Shown here: positions 26,086 through 37,582 of the stretch, one piece after another | Layout: every line of letters begins with the position of its first letter | How positions within the stretch are numbered: position 1 is the first letter of the stretch | DNA from: Streptomyces sclerotialus | Lineage (GTDB): Bacteria; Actinomycetota; Actinomycetes; Streptomycetales; Streptomycetaceae | Reading direction: 5' to 3' | NCBI GenBank assembly: GCA_000719105.1 | Contig: JODX01000008.1 | Coordinates: 124,001-188,000, forward strand | Length of the DNA: 64,000 nucleotides | Notes under the pieces: model-generated | The model's database searches: none | Told to the model about the DNA's origin: nothing | The model's input: only the letters and a program-made list of their open reading frames with translations | Translations under genes and position numbers: made by a program

Positions 26086-27090
26086 TCAGTGCGCGGTCTC
26101 GGCGATGTGATGGGTGCCGATCCGCTTGCGGAACACCCAGTAGGTCCAGCCCTGGTAGAGCAGAACGACCGGAGTGGCGATCCCCGCACACCAAGTCATG
26201 ATCTTCAAGGTGTAGGGGGCGGACGAGGCGTTGGTGACCGTGAGGCTCCATTCCTCGTTCAGCGACGACGGCATGACGTTCGGGAAGAGCGTGAGGAAGA
26301 GCATCGCGACCGCGGCCACGACGGTGAGTCCCGACAGGACGAACGCCCAGCCCTCGCGCCCCGTCTGGGCCACGCCCACCGCGGCGACGAGGGCGGCCAC
26401 CGCCACGATCAGCGCGGCCAGCGACGCGCCATTGCCCTTGTCCGCCTGCGTCCACAGCAGAAAGACGAGCGCCAGCACGGAGGTCACCAGCCCGACCCGC
26501 AACGCCAGCTTCCGCGCCCGCTCCCGGATCTCCCCCACGGTCTTGAGCCCGACGAACACCGTCCCGTGGAAGGTGAACAGCGACAGCGTCACCAGACCGC
26601 CCAGCAGGGAGTACGGGTTGAACAGGTCGACGATGCCGCCGACGTACTCCAGCTCGGAGTCGATCTTCACTCCGCGCACGATGTTGCCGAAGATCAGACC
26701 CCACACGAACGCGGTGATCAGCGAGGTCCAGAAGATCGCGGTCTCCCAGTTGCGCTGCCACCTCTCCTCGGGCCGCTTCACCCGGTACTCGAAGGCGACC
26801 CCGCGAACGATGAGGCAGACCAGGATGACCAGCAGCGGCAGGTAGAAGCCGGAGAAGAGCGTGGCGTACCACTCGGGGAAGGCCGCGAAGGTCGCACCAC
26901 CGGCCGTGACCAGCCACACCTCGTTCCCGTCCCAGACGGGCCCGATCGTGTTGATGAGCACCCGCTTCTCCGGTCGGTTGCGGGCCAGCAGCCTGGTGAG
27001 GACACCGACTCCGAAGTCGAAGCCCTCCAGGAAGAAGTAGCCGATCCAGAGGAACGCGATGAGGACGAACCAGACGTCGTGAAGTTCCAT
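26086..27090 (-). CDS. cydB: Cytochrome bd ubiquinol/menaquinol oxidase subunit II
   Basis: A 334-residue polytopic protein with the CydB pattern: FLEGFDFGVG near the N-terminus, IGPVWDGNEVWLV, and about eight to nine helices. With CydA it forms the high-affinity bd oxidase used when oxygen is scarce. The ATG at 27090 lies 20 bases after the cydA stop, as expected for one operon. Confidence 0.96.
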   Translation of the reverse strand: MELHDVWFVLIAFLWIGYFFLEGFDFGVGVLTRLLARNRPEKRVLINTIGPVWDGNEVWLVTAGGATFAAFPEWYATLFSGFYLPLLVILVCLIVRGVAFEYRVKRPEERWQRNWETAIFWTSLITAFVWGLIFGNIVRGVKIDSELEYVGGIVDLFNPYSLLGGLVTLSLFTFHGTVFVGLKTVGEIRERARKLALRVGLVTSVLALVFLLWTQADKGNGASLAALIVAVAALVAAVGVAQTGREGWAFVLSGLTVVAAVAMLFLTLFPNVMPSSLNEEWSLTVTNASSAPYTLKIMTWCAGIATPVVLLYQGWTYWVFRKRIGTHHIAETAH

Positions 27091-27110
27091 GACTGTGCAG
27101 CTCCCTCGGC

Positions 27111-28619
27111 CTAGTACGAGAAGGCCATCGGCTTGTCGGCGTCACGGAGGTCGCCGCCGATCTTCTTGGGCGGATTGAGGTCGGCCTCGGTGAGCTCCGG
27201 CGGGCCGGCCTTGACGTACTTCACGAGCAGCTTGACCTCGACGACCGCGAGGATCGCGTACAGGGTGGTGAACACGATCATCGAGGTGATGACCTCACCC
27301 TGCGAGACACCGGGGGAGACCGCGGCGCTGGTGCGGAGCACCCCGAAGACGACCCACGGTTGGCGGCCCATCTCGGTGAAGATCCAGCCCCAGGCGTTGG
27401 CGATCAGCGGGAAGCCCATGGTGAGGACCGCGACGCGCCAGAACCACTTGGTCAGCGTCGGTCCGAGCACCTTCCCGGGCAGCAGCGAGAGATGCGGCAC
27501 CTCGTCCTCACCCACCCGCAGATGCTGCGCCAGCAGGAACTTCTTGCGCGTCAGCCAGAGGCCGAGCAGCCCGAGACTGAAGGACGCCATGCCGAAGCCG
27601 ATCATCCAGCGGAAGCCCCAGTAGGCGACCGGGATGTTGGGGCGGTAGTCCCCGGGTCCGTATTTCTCCTGCATCTCCTTGTTGAGCTCGTTGATGCCGG
27701 GGACGTACGACTCGAAGTCGTTCTTCGCGAGGAAGGACAGCAGGCCCGGGATCTCGATGGCGACCTTGTTGTGTCCCTCGTCGACGTCACCGACGGCGAA
27801 GACCGAGAAGGGCGCGGGGCCCTCGCCGTCCCACAGCGCCTCGGCCGCGGCCATCTTCATCGGCTGCTGCTCGTACATGACCTTGCCGAGCGTGTCGCCG
27901 CTGATCGCGGTGAGCAGACCGCCGACGACCACGGTGACCAGGCCGAGCCGCAGGGACGTCTTCATCACCGGGACGTGCTTCTTGCGCATGAGGTGGAAGG
28001 CCGCGATGCCGACCATGAAGGCGCCGCCGGTGAGGAAAGCCGCCGTGAGGCTGTGGAAGACCTGGGTCAGGGCGGTGTCCTGGGTCAGCACCCGCCAGAA
28101 GTCGGTGAGTTCGGCACGCCCCTTCTCCTCGTTGATCCGGTAGCCGACGGGGTGCTGCATCCACGAGTTGGCCGCGAGGATGAAGTACGCCGACAGGATC
28201 GTGCCGATGGAGACCATCCAGATGCAGGCGAGGTGGATCTTCTGCGGCAACTTGTCCCAGCCGAAGATCCACAGTCCGATGAACGTCGACTCGAAGAAGA
28301 AGGCTATGAGCGCCTCGAAGGCCAGCGGGGCACCGAAGACATCGCCGACGAAGCGTGAGTAGTCCGACCAGTTCATGCCGAACTGGAACTCCTGCACCAG
28401 ACCGGTGACGACGCCCATCGCGATGTTGATCAGGAAGAGCTTGCCCCAGAACTTGGTGGCCTTGAGGTACTTCTCCTTGCCGGTGCGGACCCAGGCGGTC
28501 TGCAGACCGGCGGTGAGCGCGGCGAGCGAAATCGTCAGCGGGACGAAGAGGAAGTGGTAGACGGTGGTGATACCGAACTGCCATCGCGCCAGAGTCTCCG
28601 GCGCCAGAGCGATGTCCAC
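27111..28619 (-). CDS. cydA: Cytochrome bd oxidase subunit I
   Basis: A 502-residue protein with a GTG start behind AAGGAGAAG. It has CydA motifs: TVYHFLFVPLTI with the heme b595 ligand His near the N-terminus, the quinol-binding Q-loop region in the middle, and GWIFTEMGRQPW, the diagnostic C-terminal motif. It is the first gene of cydA-cydB-cydDC. The Rex operator about 80 bases upstream indicates control by the NADH/NAD+ ratio. Confidence 0.97.
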   Translation of the reverse strand: MDIALAPETLARWQFGITTVYHFLFVPLTISLAALTAGLQTAWVRTGKEKYLKATKFWGKLFLINIAMGVVTGLVQEFQFGMNWSDYSRFVGDVFGAPLAFEALIAFFFESTFIGLWIFGWDKLPQKIHLACIWMVSIGTILSAYFILAANSWMQHPVGYRINEEKGRAELTDFWRVLTQDTALTQVFHSLTAAFLTGGAFMVGIAAFHLMRKKHVPVMKTSLRLGLVTVVVGGLLTAISGDTLGKVMYEQQPMKMAAAEALWDGEGPAPFSVFAVGDVDEGHNKVAIEIPGLLSFLAKNDFESYVPGINELNKEMQEKYGPGDYRPNIPVAYWGFRWMIGFGMASFSLGLLGLWLTRKKFLLAQHLRVGEDEVPHLSLLPGKVLGPTLTKWFWRVAVLTMGFPLIANAWGWIFTEMGRQPWVVFGVLRTSAAVSPGVSQGEVITSMIVFTTLYAILAVVEVKLLVKYVKAGPPELTEADLNPPKKIGGDLRDADKPMAFSY

Positions 28620-28699
28620 GTCTTCTCCTTACATGCCGTGGTCATGGCGGCAGTTTGCCCAGGTTTGTCATACACAGCACAGGACGAACCCGGACAGGC

Positions 28700-28723
28700 T
28701 TGTGAACGCGTTCACATTCACAA
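28700..28723. promoter_or_regulatory. Rex operator upstream of cydA
   Basis: TTGTGAACGCGTTCACAT (28700-28717) matches the Rex consensus TTGTGAA-N4-TTCACAA at all but the last base. A second TTCACAA at 28717-28723 overlaps its end. Rex represses the Streptomyces cyd operon when NADH is low, and cydA is a known Rex target in S. coelicolor. The site lies about 80 bases before the cydA GTG, a plausible promoter position. Confidence 0.85.
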
Positions 28724-28849
28724 GCAATTATGACGCACACGTGCGCGATGCCGGGAGGGGGGTCCCCCTTACGTCAACCCCCTGCGCAAGGGCCTGACGG
28801 CCCGGCATCCGTGGGCCGGCCGGCAGACAAGGGAAGGGCGGGACGGAAC

Positions 28850-28892
28850 GGGCCGGCACCTCGGGGTGAAATCCGCCCCAAGATGCCGGCCC
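28850..28892 (-). terminator. Terminator-like hairpin after the aminotransferase gene
   Basis: Two 17-base arms (28850-28866 and 28876-28892), pairing at 15 of 17 positions around a 9-base loop and built on GGGCCGGCA, lie about 90 bases past the aminotransferase stop. No T tract follows, as is usual for GC-rich terminators in Streptomyces. Confidence 0.6.
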
Positions 28893-28979
28893 GCCCCGGT
28901 GGCCACCGGGCTCAGCAGCCGGTCACGGCTGTCGCCGGTCCGGCGATCGATCGACCGGGCCCCACGACCCGACCGAGGA

Positions 28980-30059
28980 TCATCCGGCCTTGCTGAACAC
29001 CTCCGCGACCTTCAGCAAGATGTCGTTGGCTTCGCTCTCCCCGACCGTCACACGCACACCCTCACCGGGGAAGGGCCGTACGACGACGCCGTGCTCCTCG
29101 CACGCGGCCGCGAAATCGGCCGTACGCTCCCCCAGCCTCAACCACACGAAGTTCGCCTGGGTCTCGGGCACCGTCCAGCCCTGGGCCTGCAGACCCTCCA
29201 CGACCCGCGTGCGCTCGCACACCAGCGAGCCGACCCGGCCCAGCAGCTCGTCCTCCGCACGCAGGGAGGCGATCGCCGCCTCCTGCGCGAGCTGGCTCAC
29301 CCCGAACGGCACCGCCGTCTTGCGCAGGGCCGCCGCCACCGGCTCATGGGCGATCGCGAAGCCCACGCGGAGCCCGGCGAGACCGTACGCCTTGGAGAAG
29401 GTCCGCAGCACGCAGACGTTCGGCCGCTCGCGGTAGAGCTCGACGCCGTCGGGGACCTCCGTGTCACGGATGAACTCGCGGTACGCCTCGTCCAGCACCA
29501 CCAGCACGTCGCCCGGCACCCGGTCGAGGAAACGCTCCAGCTCTGCCCGGCGCACCACCGTCCCCGTCGGGTTGTTGGGATTGCAGACGAAGATCAGCCG
29601 CGTCCGGTCGGTGATGGCGTCCGCCATCGCGTCCAGGTCGTGCACGTCGCCCGGCGTCAGCGGTACCTGCACGGGCGTGGCCCCGCTGATCCGCGTGATG
29701 ATGGGGTACGCCTCGAAGGACCGCCAGGCGTAGATCACCTCGTCACCCGGTCCGGAGGTCACCTGGAGCAGCTGCTGGGCGACTCCGACCGAGCCGGTGC
29801 CGGTGGCCAGGTGGGAGAGCGGCACCCCGAAGCGTTCGGACAGCTCGTTCATCAGGCCCGCGCACGCCATGTCCGGGTACCGGTTGAAGGACGTGGCCGC
29901 CGCAGTCACGCTCTCCAGCACACCGGGCAGCGGCGGATAGGGGTTTTCGTTGGAGGACAGCTTGTACGCCGTGGGGCCGTCCACCGCGGCGGGCCTGCCG
30001 GGCTTGTAGGTGGGAATACCCTCCAGCTCGGCTCGCAGCTTGGGGCTCGTCTCGCTCAC
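28980..30059 (-). CDS. Histidinol-phosphate / aromatic aminotransferase (HisC family)
   Basis: A 359-residue fold-type I PLP aminotransferase. It shows [10 protein letters not shown] at the start, [11 protein letters not shown] for cofactor binding, LDEAYREF, and the PLP lysine in [14 protein letters not shown]. The start is GTG at 30059, preceded by GAGGAGG. Streptomyces usually keeps its biosynthetic hisC in the his operon, so this stand-alone copy, far from other his genes, may instead act on phenylalanine/tyrosine keto acids. That is inference from context. Confidence 0.85.
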   Translation of the reverse strand: MSETSPKLRAELEGIPTYKPGRPAAVDGPTAYKLSSNENPYPPLPGVLESVTAAATSFNRYPDMACAGLMNELSERFGVPLSHLATGTGSVGVAQQLLQVTSGPGDEVIYAWRSFEAYPIITRISGATPVQVPLTPGDVHDLDAMADAITDRTRLIFVCNPNNPTGTVVRRAELERFLDRVPGDVLVVLDEAYREFIRDTEVPDGVELYRERPNVCVLRTFSKAYGLAGLRVGFAIAHEPVAAALRKTAVPFGVSQLAQEAAIASLRAEDELLGRVGSLVCERTRVVEGLQAQGWTVPETQANFVWLRLGERTADFAAACEEHGVVVRPFPGEGVRVTVGESEANDILLKVAEVFSKAG

Positions 30060-30474
30060 CGCAGTCCTCCTCGTCGACGCTCAATGATCCTCACTTTATG
30101 AGGATTCGGCCTCCCTGCGAATGGCCCGGGGACAACCTCGCGACCGCCGCGGCCACGTCCCCGCACGGCACACCCGCCCCAAAGGCATCATGGGACGAAG
30201 GCGTACGAAACAGGGGGCGCGCCACACATGACGGCATGCGCCGGTGGCTCACGCCGTGGCGCGCATCCCCCGTGAAGGTGAGTTGAGACCGCTTCGCAAC
30301 GCGAGGCAGTTGGCAGGTCTATGGGGCTCGACACGGCACGTAGCGACTTTGGATCGTTTAAGTCTCGTCACTTCCCAGGCATTCGACGGCTCCCGACCTT
30401 GCAGAAACGTGCCTGTCAACGTGGGCATATGCGTCCGCACTACCCCACCGCATGAGCCCTACTATCGGCTCGCC
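30060..30474. other. Intergenic region between divergent aminotransferase and LacI genes
   Basis: This 415-base gap has no supported gene or tRNA. TACTAT at 30460-30465 is a good -10 nine bases before the LacI ATG. A weak inverted repeat, GACTT at 30345-30349 and AAGTC at 30360-30364, could be an operator but is short. Confidence 0.4.
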
Positions 30475-31587
30475 ATGACAGCAGCAGGGAAGCACCAGGT
30501 GAGCCGGGCGGACACATCCCGCCGAGGCAGTCGGCCGGGCCGGGCGGGCATCAGAGACGTGGCCGCCGCCGCCGGTGTCTCCATCACGACCGTCTCCGAT
30601 GCCCTCAACGGCAAGGGCCGGCTGCCGGACGCCACCCGACGCCACGTCCGAGAGGTCGCCGACCGGCTGGGCTACCGCCCGTCGGCAGCGGCCCGAACTC
30701 TTCGTACCGGGAAGTCGGGGCTGATCGGCCTCACCGTGACCACGTACGGGGATGAACCTTTCACCTTCACCGAGTTCGCGTACTTCGCGGAAATGGCGCG
30801 GGCCGCCACCTCGGCCGCGCTCGCCCGGGGCTACGCCCTGGTCATCCTTCCCGCGACCTCGCGCCACGACGTCTGGTCGAACGTCGCTCTGGACGGCACC
30901 GTCGTCATCGACCCCTCCGACCACGACCCGGTGGTCAGCGAGCTGGTCCGCCAGGGACTGCCGGTCGTCTCCGACGGCCGCCCGGCCGGCACGCTCCCGG
31001 TGACCGCCTGGGTCGACAACGACCACGAGGCCGCCGTCCTCGGCATCCTCGATCATCTGGCCGCCGCCGGCGCCCGCCGGATCGGCCTGCTGACGGGGAC
31101 CACGACGGACACGTACACCCACCTGTCCACCACCGCGTACCTGCGCTGGTGCGAGCGGATCGGCCAGGACCCGGTGTACGAGGCCTATCCGGCACACGAC
31201 CCCTGCGCCGGTGCCGTGGCCGCCGACCGGCTCCTGGCCCGGCCCGACCGTCCCGACGCGGTCTACGGGCTGTTCGATCCCAACGGCACCGATCTGCTCG
31301 CCGCGGCCCGGCGGTACGGGCTGCGCGTACCGGAGGACCTCCTGCTGGTCTGCTGCAGCGAGTCCACCGTGTACGCCAACACCGAGCCACCCATCACCAC
31401 GCTCTCCCTCAAGCCGCGCCGGATCGGCACGGCGGTGGTCCAGCTCCTCATCGACGCCATCGAGGGGGTCGACACGGAGCTGCCCGTCGAGCAGGTGATA
31501 CCGACCGAGCTGATCGTGCGGACCTCCTCCGAGCGCCGGCCGCCCCGTACGACGGTCAGTCCTCCGCGGTCACCCGAAGGGGACTGA
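30475..31587 (+). CDS. LacI-family transcriptional regulator
   Basis: A 370-residue regulator. The N-terminal helix-turn-helix reads IRDVAAAAGVSITTVSDALNG and the hinge SAAARTLRTGKSG. A periplasmic-binding-protein-like sensor domain follows from about residue 85. A typical LacI protein has about 340 residues; this one has a 25-residue basic N-terminal extension. No sugar operon is adjacent, so the effector is unknown. The start at 30475 sits just after a TACTAT -10, suggesting a very short leader. Confidence 0.9.
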   Translation: MTAAGKHQVSRADTSRRGSRPGRAGIRDVAAAAGVSITTVSDALNGKGRLPDATRRHVREVADRLGYRPSAAARTLRTGKSGLIGLTVTTYGDEPFTFTEFAYFAEMARAATSAALARGYALVILPATSRHDVWSNVALDGTVVIDPSDHDPVVSELVRQGLPVVSDGRPAGTLPVTAWVDNDHEAAVLGILDHLAAAGARRIGLLTGTTTDTYTHLSTTAYLRWCERIGQDPVYEAYPAHDPCAGAVAADRLLARPDRPDAVYGLFDPNGTDLLAAARRYGLRVPEDLLLVCCSESTVYANTEPPITTLSLKPRRIGTAVVQLLIDAIEGVDTELPVEQVIPTELIVRTSSERRPPRTTVSPPRSPEGD

Positions 31588-31627
31588 ACGGGGGATTCCG
31601 CAGAGCCCCCTTCGTGCATCCGACGAT

Positions 31628-31656
31628 GAATTGGGCGGAGCAGCTCCGCCCAATTC
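31628..31656 (+). terminator. Perfect hairpin terminator after the LacI gene
   Basis: Arms of 13 bases, starting GAATTGGGCGGAG, pair perfectly around a CAG loop, about 40 bases past the LacI stop. The A/T-richer base of the stem stands out from the region. Confidence 0.8.
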
Positions 31657-31733
31657 GGGAGAAAACCGCGGTGAACAGCGGCCCTGCGCCATTTCACCAC
31701 CCCTGGGTCATCACATGGCGCGATCCGCATTCC

Positions 31734-31739
31734 TATGAT
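31734..31739 (+). promoter_or_regulatory. Putative -10 for the phosphoesterase gene
   Basis: TATGAT is close to the TATAAT/TAGRRT -10 pattern and lies about 90 bases before the chosen start at 31828. The -35 region is not clear. Confidence 0.35.
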
Positions 31740-31827
31740 GGGCGCACGACACCGCGGGCCGCTGCGACCAGGCAGTCCGAAGCGGTGCAGATGCGGCGCG
31801 ATGGTGGCGATGGTGGTGGAGGGGTCG

Positions 31828-32907
31828 ATGACTCAGGGGGCCGGTCAGGGACCCGAGGTGCGGACGCCGGCGGTGCGCGACTTCCGCGTACCCGCGTACA
31901 TCCACGAGGCCGCACCGTACGCCCACAGCACGCACCCCGGTGAGGTCGCCAGACCGTTCGACGAGACCCAGGGCTACCCGGAGGGCTACACGCCCACCGA
32001 GCGCGATCTCCCCGTGATCAACCGGACGGACACGGTGCTGGTGTCCGTGGACCCCGAGGCCGTGGCGGCCAGGCAGCCCGCCACCGGCCCGGGGCCGCTG
32101 TACGTGGTCGGCGACGTGCACGGCTACCTCGACCAGCTGGTGGCCGCACTCCAGGAGAAGGGCCTCATCGACGCCGCGGGCAACTGGTCGGCGGGCACCG
32201 CGCGGCTGTGGTTCCTGGGCGACTTCACCGACCGCGGGCCGGACGGCATCGGAGTCATCGACCTGGTGATGCGGCTGTCCGCCGAAGCCGCGGCGGCCGG
32301 CGGGTACTGCAAGGCGCTCATGGGCAACCACGAGCTGCTGCTGCTCGGCGCCAAACGCTTCGGGGACACGCCCGTCAACTCGGGCGCGGGCACCGCGACC
32401 TTCCAGGCGGCCTGGCTGCTCAACGGTGGTCAGAAGACCGACATGGAGCGCCTGGAGGACCACCATCTGCAGTGGATGGCCCGGCTCGACGCCATGGAGC
32501 AGGTCGACGGTCATCTGCTGGTGCACTCCGACACGACCGCCTACCTCGACTACGGCGACTCCATCGAGGCCGTCAACGACACCGTCCGCGAGACCCTCAC
32601 GCGCAACGACGCCGACGAGTGCTGGGACCTCTTCCGCAAGTTCACCAAGCGCTTCTCCTTCCGCGACGAGGGCGGTGCCGACGCCGTGCGCTCCCTGCTG
32701 GAGGTGTACGGCGGTGCGCGCATCGTCCACGGCCACAGCCCGATTCCCTATCTCCTGGGCGAGGTCGGCTCGGAGGAGGGCGAAAACGGTTCCGGCCCGG
32801 TGGTCGAGGGACCGCACATCTATGCGGACGGTCTGGCCATCGCCATGGACGGCGGAGTGACCATGGCCGGAAAGCTGCTGGTCCAGCAGCTTCCCCTCGC
32901 TGTCTGA
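31828..32907 (+). CDS. PPP-like metallophosphoesterase
   Basis: A 359-residue phosphatase. The calcineurin-type metal motifs appear in order: GDVHG, GDFTDRG, GNHE and VHGHSP. This spacing matches the PPP Ser/Thr phosphatase group rather than generic phosphodiesterases. The first 80 residues are a family-specific extension with many Pro/Tyr residues. The start at 31828 (MTQGAG) is chosen for GGAGGGG upstream; the frame is open 31 codons earlier. There is no signal peptide, so it is probably cytoplasmic. Substrate unknown. Confidence 0.88.
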   Translation: MTQGAGQGPEVRTPAVRDFRVPAYIHEAAPYAHSTHPGEVARPFDETQGYPEGYTPTERDLPVINRTDTVLVSVDPEAVAARQPATGPGPLYVVGDVHGYLDQLVAALQEKGLIDAAGNWSAGTARLWFLGDFTDRGPDGIGVIDLVMRLSAEAAAAGGYCKALMGNHELLLLGAKRFGDTPVNSGAGTATFQAAWLLNGGQKTDMERLEDHHLQWMARLDAMEQVDGHLLVHSDTTAYLDYGDSIEAVNDTVRETLTRNDADECWDLFRKFTKRFSFRDEGGADAVRSLLEVYGGARIVHGHSPIPYLLGEVGSEEGENGSGPVVEGPHIYADGLAIAMDGGVTMAGKLLVQQLPLAV

Positions 32908-33107
32908 CGCTCCTGCGGACGGCGCATCCTCCTCCGGGGTGCGCCGGGCAACTGCCCCGGGCCTATTCCAATTTCCGTAAATCCCCTGTCACCGCCCGCC
33001 ACCGTCGCTCTACCATCGGGTTATCCGTAGCAGGCTCCCCTCCGTTTCTGCCCGACGGCTCGTCAGCATGCCGAGTCGCAAGCCCTACGGAGCATCGGGG
33101 GATGCAC

Positions 33108-33974
33108 ATGAACAGCGTTCCGCAGCACCTGCTGAGCGAGGATCGCCAGGAGTACGAGCGGATCCTCAGCGAGGCGCTGCGCTCCGCACCACACCGTCCG
33201 GAACTCGCCGCTGTCGGCCAGCGACTCAACCCGGAACAGCTGCGCACGATGGCGCTCAACGCCACCGCCCTCATCACGGCCGCCGCGACGGCCGAATACC
33301 ACCACTACGTCGAGGTCCGTGAGGAACTGCGTCGGCCGACGCCGTCCACCCCGCCACCGTCCGGGGAGGGCACCTCGGGATCGGCGGAGCCGGGCGGCAC
33401 CGCGGTGGGGCTCGCGACCACCATGGGAGAGGTCACGGAGACGGCCGGGGCGGGCGCGGGTGCCGTCGTCGCCGTACTCGCTCCTGTCCTCGCCGGAACC
33501 GCCGCGGCGATCTTCCTGCTCGTGGGATACGTCCTCAGGATGCTGTCCCCCGAGCCGGGCATCGCACAGACCCTGCTCACCACGGGGTGGGTGTTCGGCG
33601 CGATCACCGCGGCCGCGATCCTGGTGGCAGCGGTCGGCCTCCTGGTCGCCGCCCTGCGCAACGGCGCCGTCTCCCCGGACGCCGGGCGGAGCGCTCTGCT
33701 CAAGGAGGTGGAGCGGGCCAGGGAGGCCTGGCTCGAAGCTCTCCTGGAGCGCGGCATCATGCCCTTCCTCCGCGAGGCGCTCGCGGACCCGGGTCCGGCC
33801 GCCGTAGGTCACTCGGTCTCCTCACCCCCGCAGGGCCGCATGCCGCAGCTCGGGTACCACCGCCCGGGCTTCAGCAGCCCGGAGGGTGGCCCCGCCGCGG
33901 GTTCGCGCCCCAGCTTCAGCAGTCCGGACTTCACCAGCCCGGACTTCGGTGGGCCTGAGCACCAGCCGGAGTGA
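33108..33974 (+). CDS. Hypothetical two-helix membrane protein
   Basis: A 288-residue protein. The N-terminal 90 residues are soluble and helical, with a Pro/Gly/Ser linker. Two hydrophobic segments follow (residues about 120-145 and 160-185). After a charged helix comes a C-terminal tail with repeats of the form F-S/T-S-P-D/E (FSSPE, FSSPD, FTSPD, FGGPE). I do not recognise the family. The ATG at 33108 is chosen over 33102 because the G-rich Shine-Dalgarno is better spaced. Confidence 0.7.
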   Translation: MNSVPQHLLSEDRQEYERILSEALRSAPHRPELAAVGQRLNPEQLRTMALNATALITAAATAEYHHYVEVREELRRPTPSTPPPSGEGTSGSAEPGGTAVGLATTMGEVTETAGAGAGAVVAVLAPVLAGTAAAIFLLVGYVLRMLSPEPGIAQTLLTTGWVFGAITAAAILVAAVGLLVAALRNGAVSPDAGRSALLKEVERAREAWLEALLERGIMPFLREALADPGPAAVGHSVSSPPQGRMPQLGYHRPGFSSPEGGPAAGSRPSFSSPDFTSPDFGGPEHQPE

Positions 33975-33998
33975 CACGCCGGAAAGGGGCCGCCGCAT

Positions 33999-34015
33999 GC
34001 CGGAGCCGCTCCGGC
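33999..34015. terminator. Short hairpin between convergent genes
   Basis: GCCGGAG and CTCCGGC pair around a CCG loop between the convergent membrane-protein and thiC genes. It is short for a terminator but correctly placed. Confidence 0.35.
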
Positions 34016-34110
34016 GCCCGGCGGCCGCCCACGGCCCCACTCCGGCCCCTCAGCGGTCGCTCACGAAGGCCACCGAGCCGCCCGGTCCGGAACCCGGCCG
34101 CGAACCCGGT

Positions 34111-36078
<1,968 letters not shown>

Positions 36079-36094
36079 GTGCAAAGGTGACTCC

Positions 36095-36122
36095 ACGCTA
36101 GCGGTATATGTGGCGCGGTGAA
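36095..36122 (-). promoter_or_regulatory. Putative thiC promoter
   Basis: Minus strand -35 TTCACC (36117-36122) and -10 TAGCGT (36095-36100) with a 16-base spacer. Transcription would start about 8-10 bases downstream, just before the TPP aptamer. Confidence 0.55.
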
Positions 36123-36157
36123 CAGTGGGCCCCTGCCGTTCTTGCGATGATCGGTCG

Positions 36158-37519
36158 GTGACGACGATGCATCAGCCCCCGTTCCCACCGCCGGAGCCCC
36201 CGCACGGACAGGGCCCCGCGGACAGCCACGGGCACTCCCACAGTCACGTCCACGGCCCGGCCGCACCCGTCTCCCGGCACCTGCGCAAGGTGATCGCCGC
36301 GGTGCTGATCCCCTTCGCCACCGCTGTCGTGGTGGGCCTCGTCGTTCTCTGGCCCGGTGGCGCGCCCCCGCACGAGCGCACCGGCGTGGGTTTCGACCGG
36401 CAGACCGAGCAGGCGACGGTCACCAAGGTCGTGGAGGTGGACTGTCAGGCGGTGAACGCCTCGGGTACTCCCCCGACCGGCGACACATCGACCGCCGAGG
36501 GCTCCTCCGCACAGCAGCAGGCGACCGGCGACTGCAAGAAAGCGACCGTCCGGGTCGACACCGGCGATAACAAGGGCCGTACCTTCACGGAGATCGTCCA
36601 GCCGGACCAGTCACGCCAGCTCAGCCAGGGCCAGAAGGTCGTGGTGGCCTATGAGCCGTCCGCGCCCGAGGACCTGCAGTACTCGGTCGCCGATGTGAAC
36701 CGGAAGTTGCCGCTGGCGCTGCTGGCCGGCATCTTCGCCGTGGCGGTCGTGGTGGTGGGCCGGATGCGCGGTCTCATGGCGCTGATCGCGCTGGCCGTGA
36801 GCTTCCTCGTGCTGACCTTCTTCATCCTGCCGGCCATTCTTCAGGGGTCCAACCCGCTGGTCGTGGCGGTCATCGGGGCGAGCGCCATCATGCTGATCGC
36901 GCTCTACATGTGCCACGGCCTCTCGGCCCGTACCTCGGTGGCCGCGCTCGGCACACTGATCTCACTGCTGCTGATCGGAGTGCTGGGTTCGCTGTTCATC
37001 GGCTGGGCCGAGCTGACCGGCAACACCGACGACAACACCGGTCTGATCCACGGGCTCTACCCGTCGATCGACATGAGTGGCCTGCTGCTCGCGGGCGTCA
37101 TCATCGGATCGCTCGGTGTGCTTGACGATGTGACGGTGACACAGACGTCCGCCGTCTGGGAGCTGCACGCGGCCAATCCGTCGATGGGCTGGCGCGGGCT
37201 GTACCGCGCCGCCATCCGTATCGGCCGGGACCACATCGCGTCGGTCGTCAACACCCTCGTCCTCGCCTATGCGGGCGCCGCCCTGCCACTGTTGCTGCTC
37301 TTCTCGATCGCGCAGAGCAGCGTCGGCACGGTCGCCAACAGCGAGCTGGTGGCCGAGGAGATCGTCCGTACCCTGGTCGGCTCGATCGGTCTGGTGGCCT
37401 CGGTCCCGGTGACCACAGCGCTGGCCGCGCTGGTGGTCTCGGCCGACCGGCCCGGTGACCGCGCGGCGGACGCCGCGGCGCCGGCCCGGGGAGGAAGGGG
37501 GCGCCGCCGCAAGCGCTGA
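36158..37519 (+). CDS. YibE/F-family membrane protein with His-rich N-terminus
   Basis: A 453-residue polytopic protein. After a Pro/His-rich cytoplasmic N-terminus (HGHSHSHVHG) there is one helix near residue 55 and an extracytoplasmic domain with two or more cysteines. At least seven helices then form the YibE/F domain (GLMALIALAVSF, DMSGLLLAGVIIGSLGVLDDVTV, HIASVVNTLVLAYAG). Function is poorly known; the His cluster suggests metal contact. The start may be GTG 36158 or ATG 36167. It is divergent from thiC and convergent with ssgA. Confidence 0.88.
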   Translation: MTTMHQPPFPPPEPPHGQGPADSHGHSHSHVHGPAAPVSRHLRKVIAAVLIPFATAVVVGLVVLWPGGAPPHERTGVGFDRQTEQATVTKVVEVDCQAVNASGTPPTGDTSTAEGSSAQQQATGDCKKATVRVDTGDNKGRTFTEIVQPDQSRQLSQGQKVVVAYEPSAPEDLQYSVADVNRKLPLALLAGIFAVAVVVVGRMRGLMALIALAVSFLVLTFFILPAILQGSNPLVVAVIGASAIMLIALYMCHGLSARTSVAALGTLISLLLIGVLGSLFIGWAELTGNTDDNTGLIHGLYPSIDMSGLLLAGVIIGSLGVLDDVTVTQTSAVWELHAANPSMGWRGLYRAAIRIGRDHIASVVNTLVLAYAGAALPLLLLFSIAQSSVGTVANSELVAEEIVRTLVGSIGLVASVPVTTALAALVVSADRPGDRAADAAAPARGGRGRRRKR

Positions 37520-37582
37520 TCCTCGGCGGGTCCTTCGGCACGCGCGCAGAAGCGTTACGGCACAAGCACTTTCGCCGAGGGG

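Larger units (their letters stand above)
28620..28979. other. cydA-hisC intergenic region
   Basis: This 360-base gap holds the Rex operator, the cydA promoter region and a terminator-like hairpin behind the aminotransferase gene. I see no gene in it. Confidence 0.5.

Noticed and set aside
22797..26201. An 1134-codon open frame on the plus strand opposite cydDC
   Set aside because: Shadow of the fused ABC exporter; GC-rich third positions suppress stop codons on the other strand.
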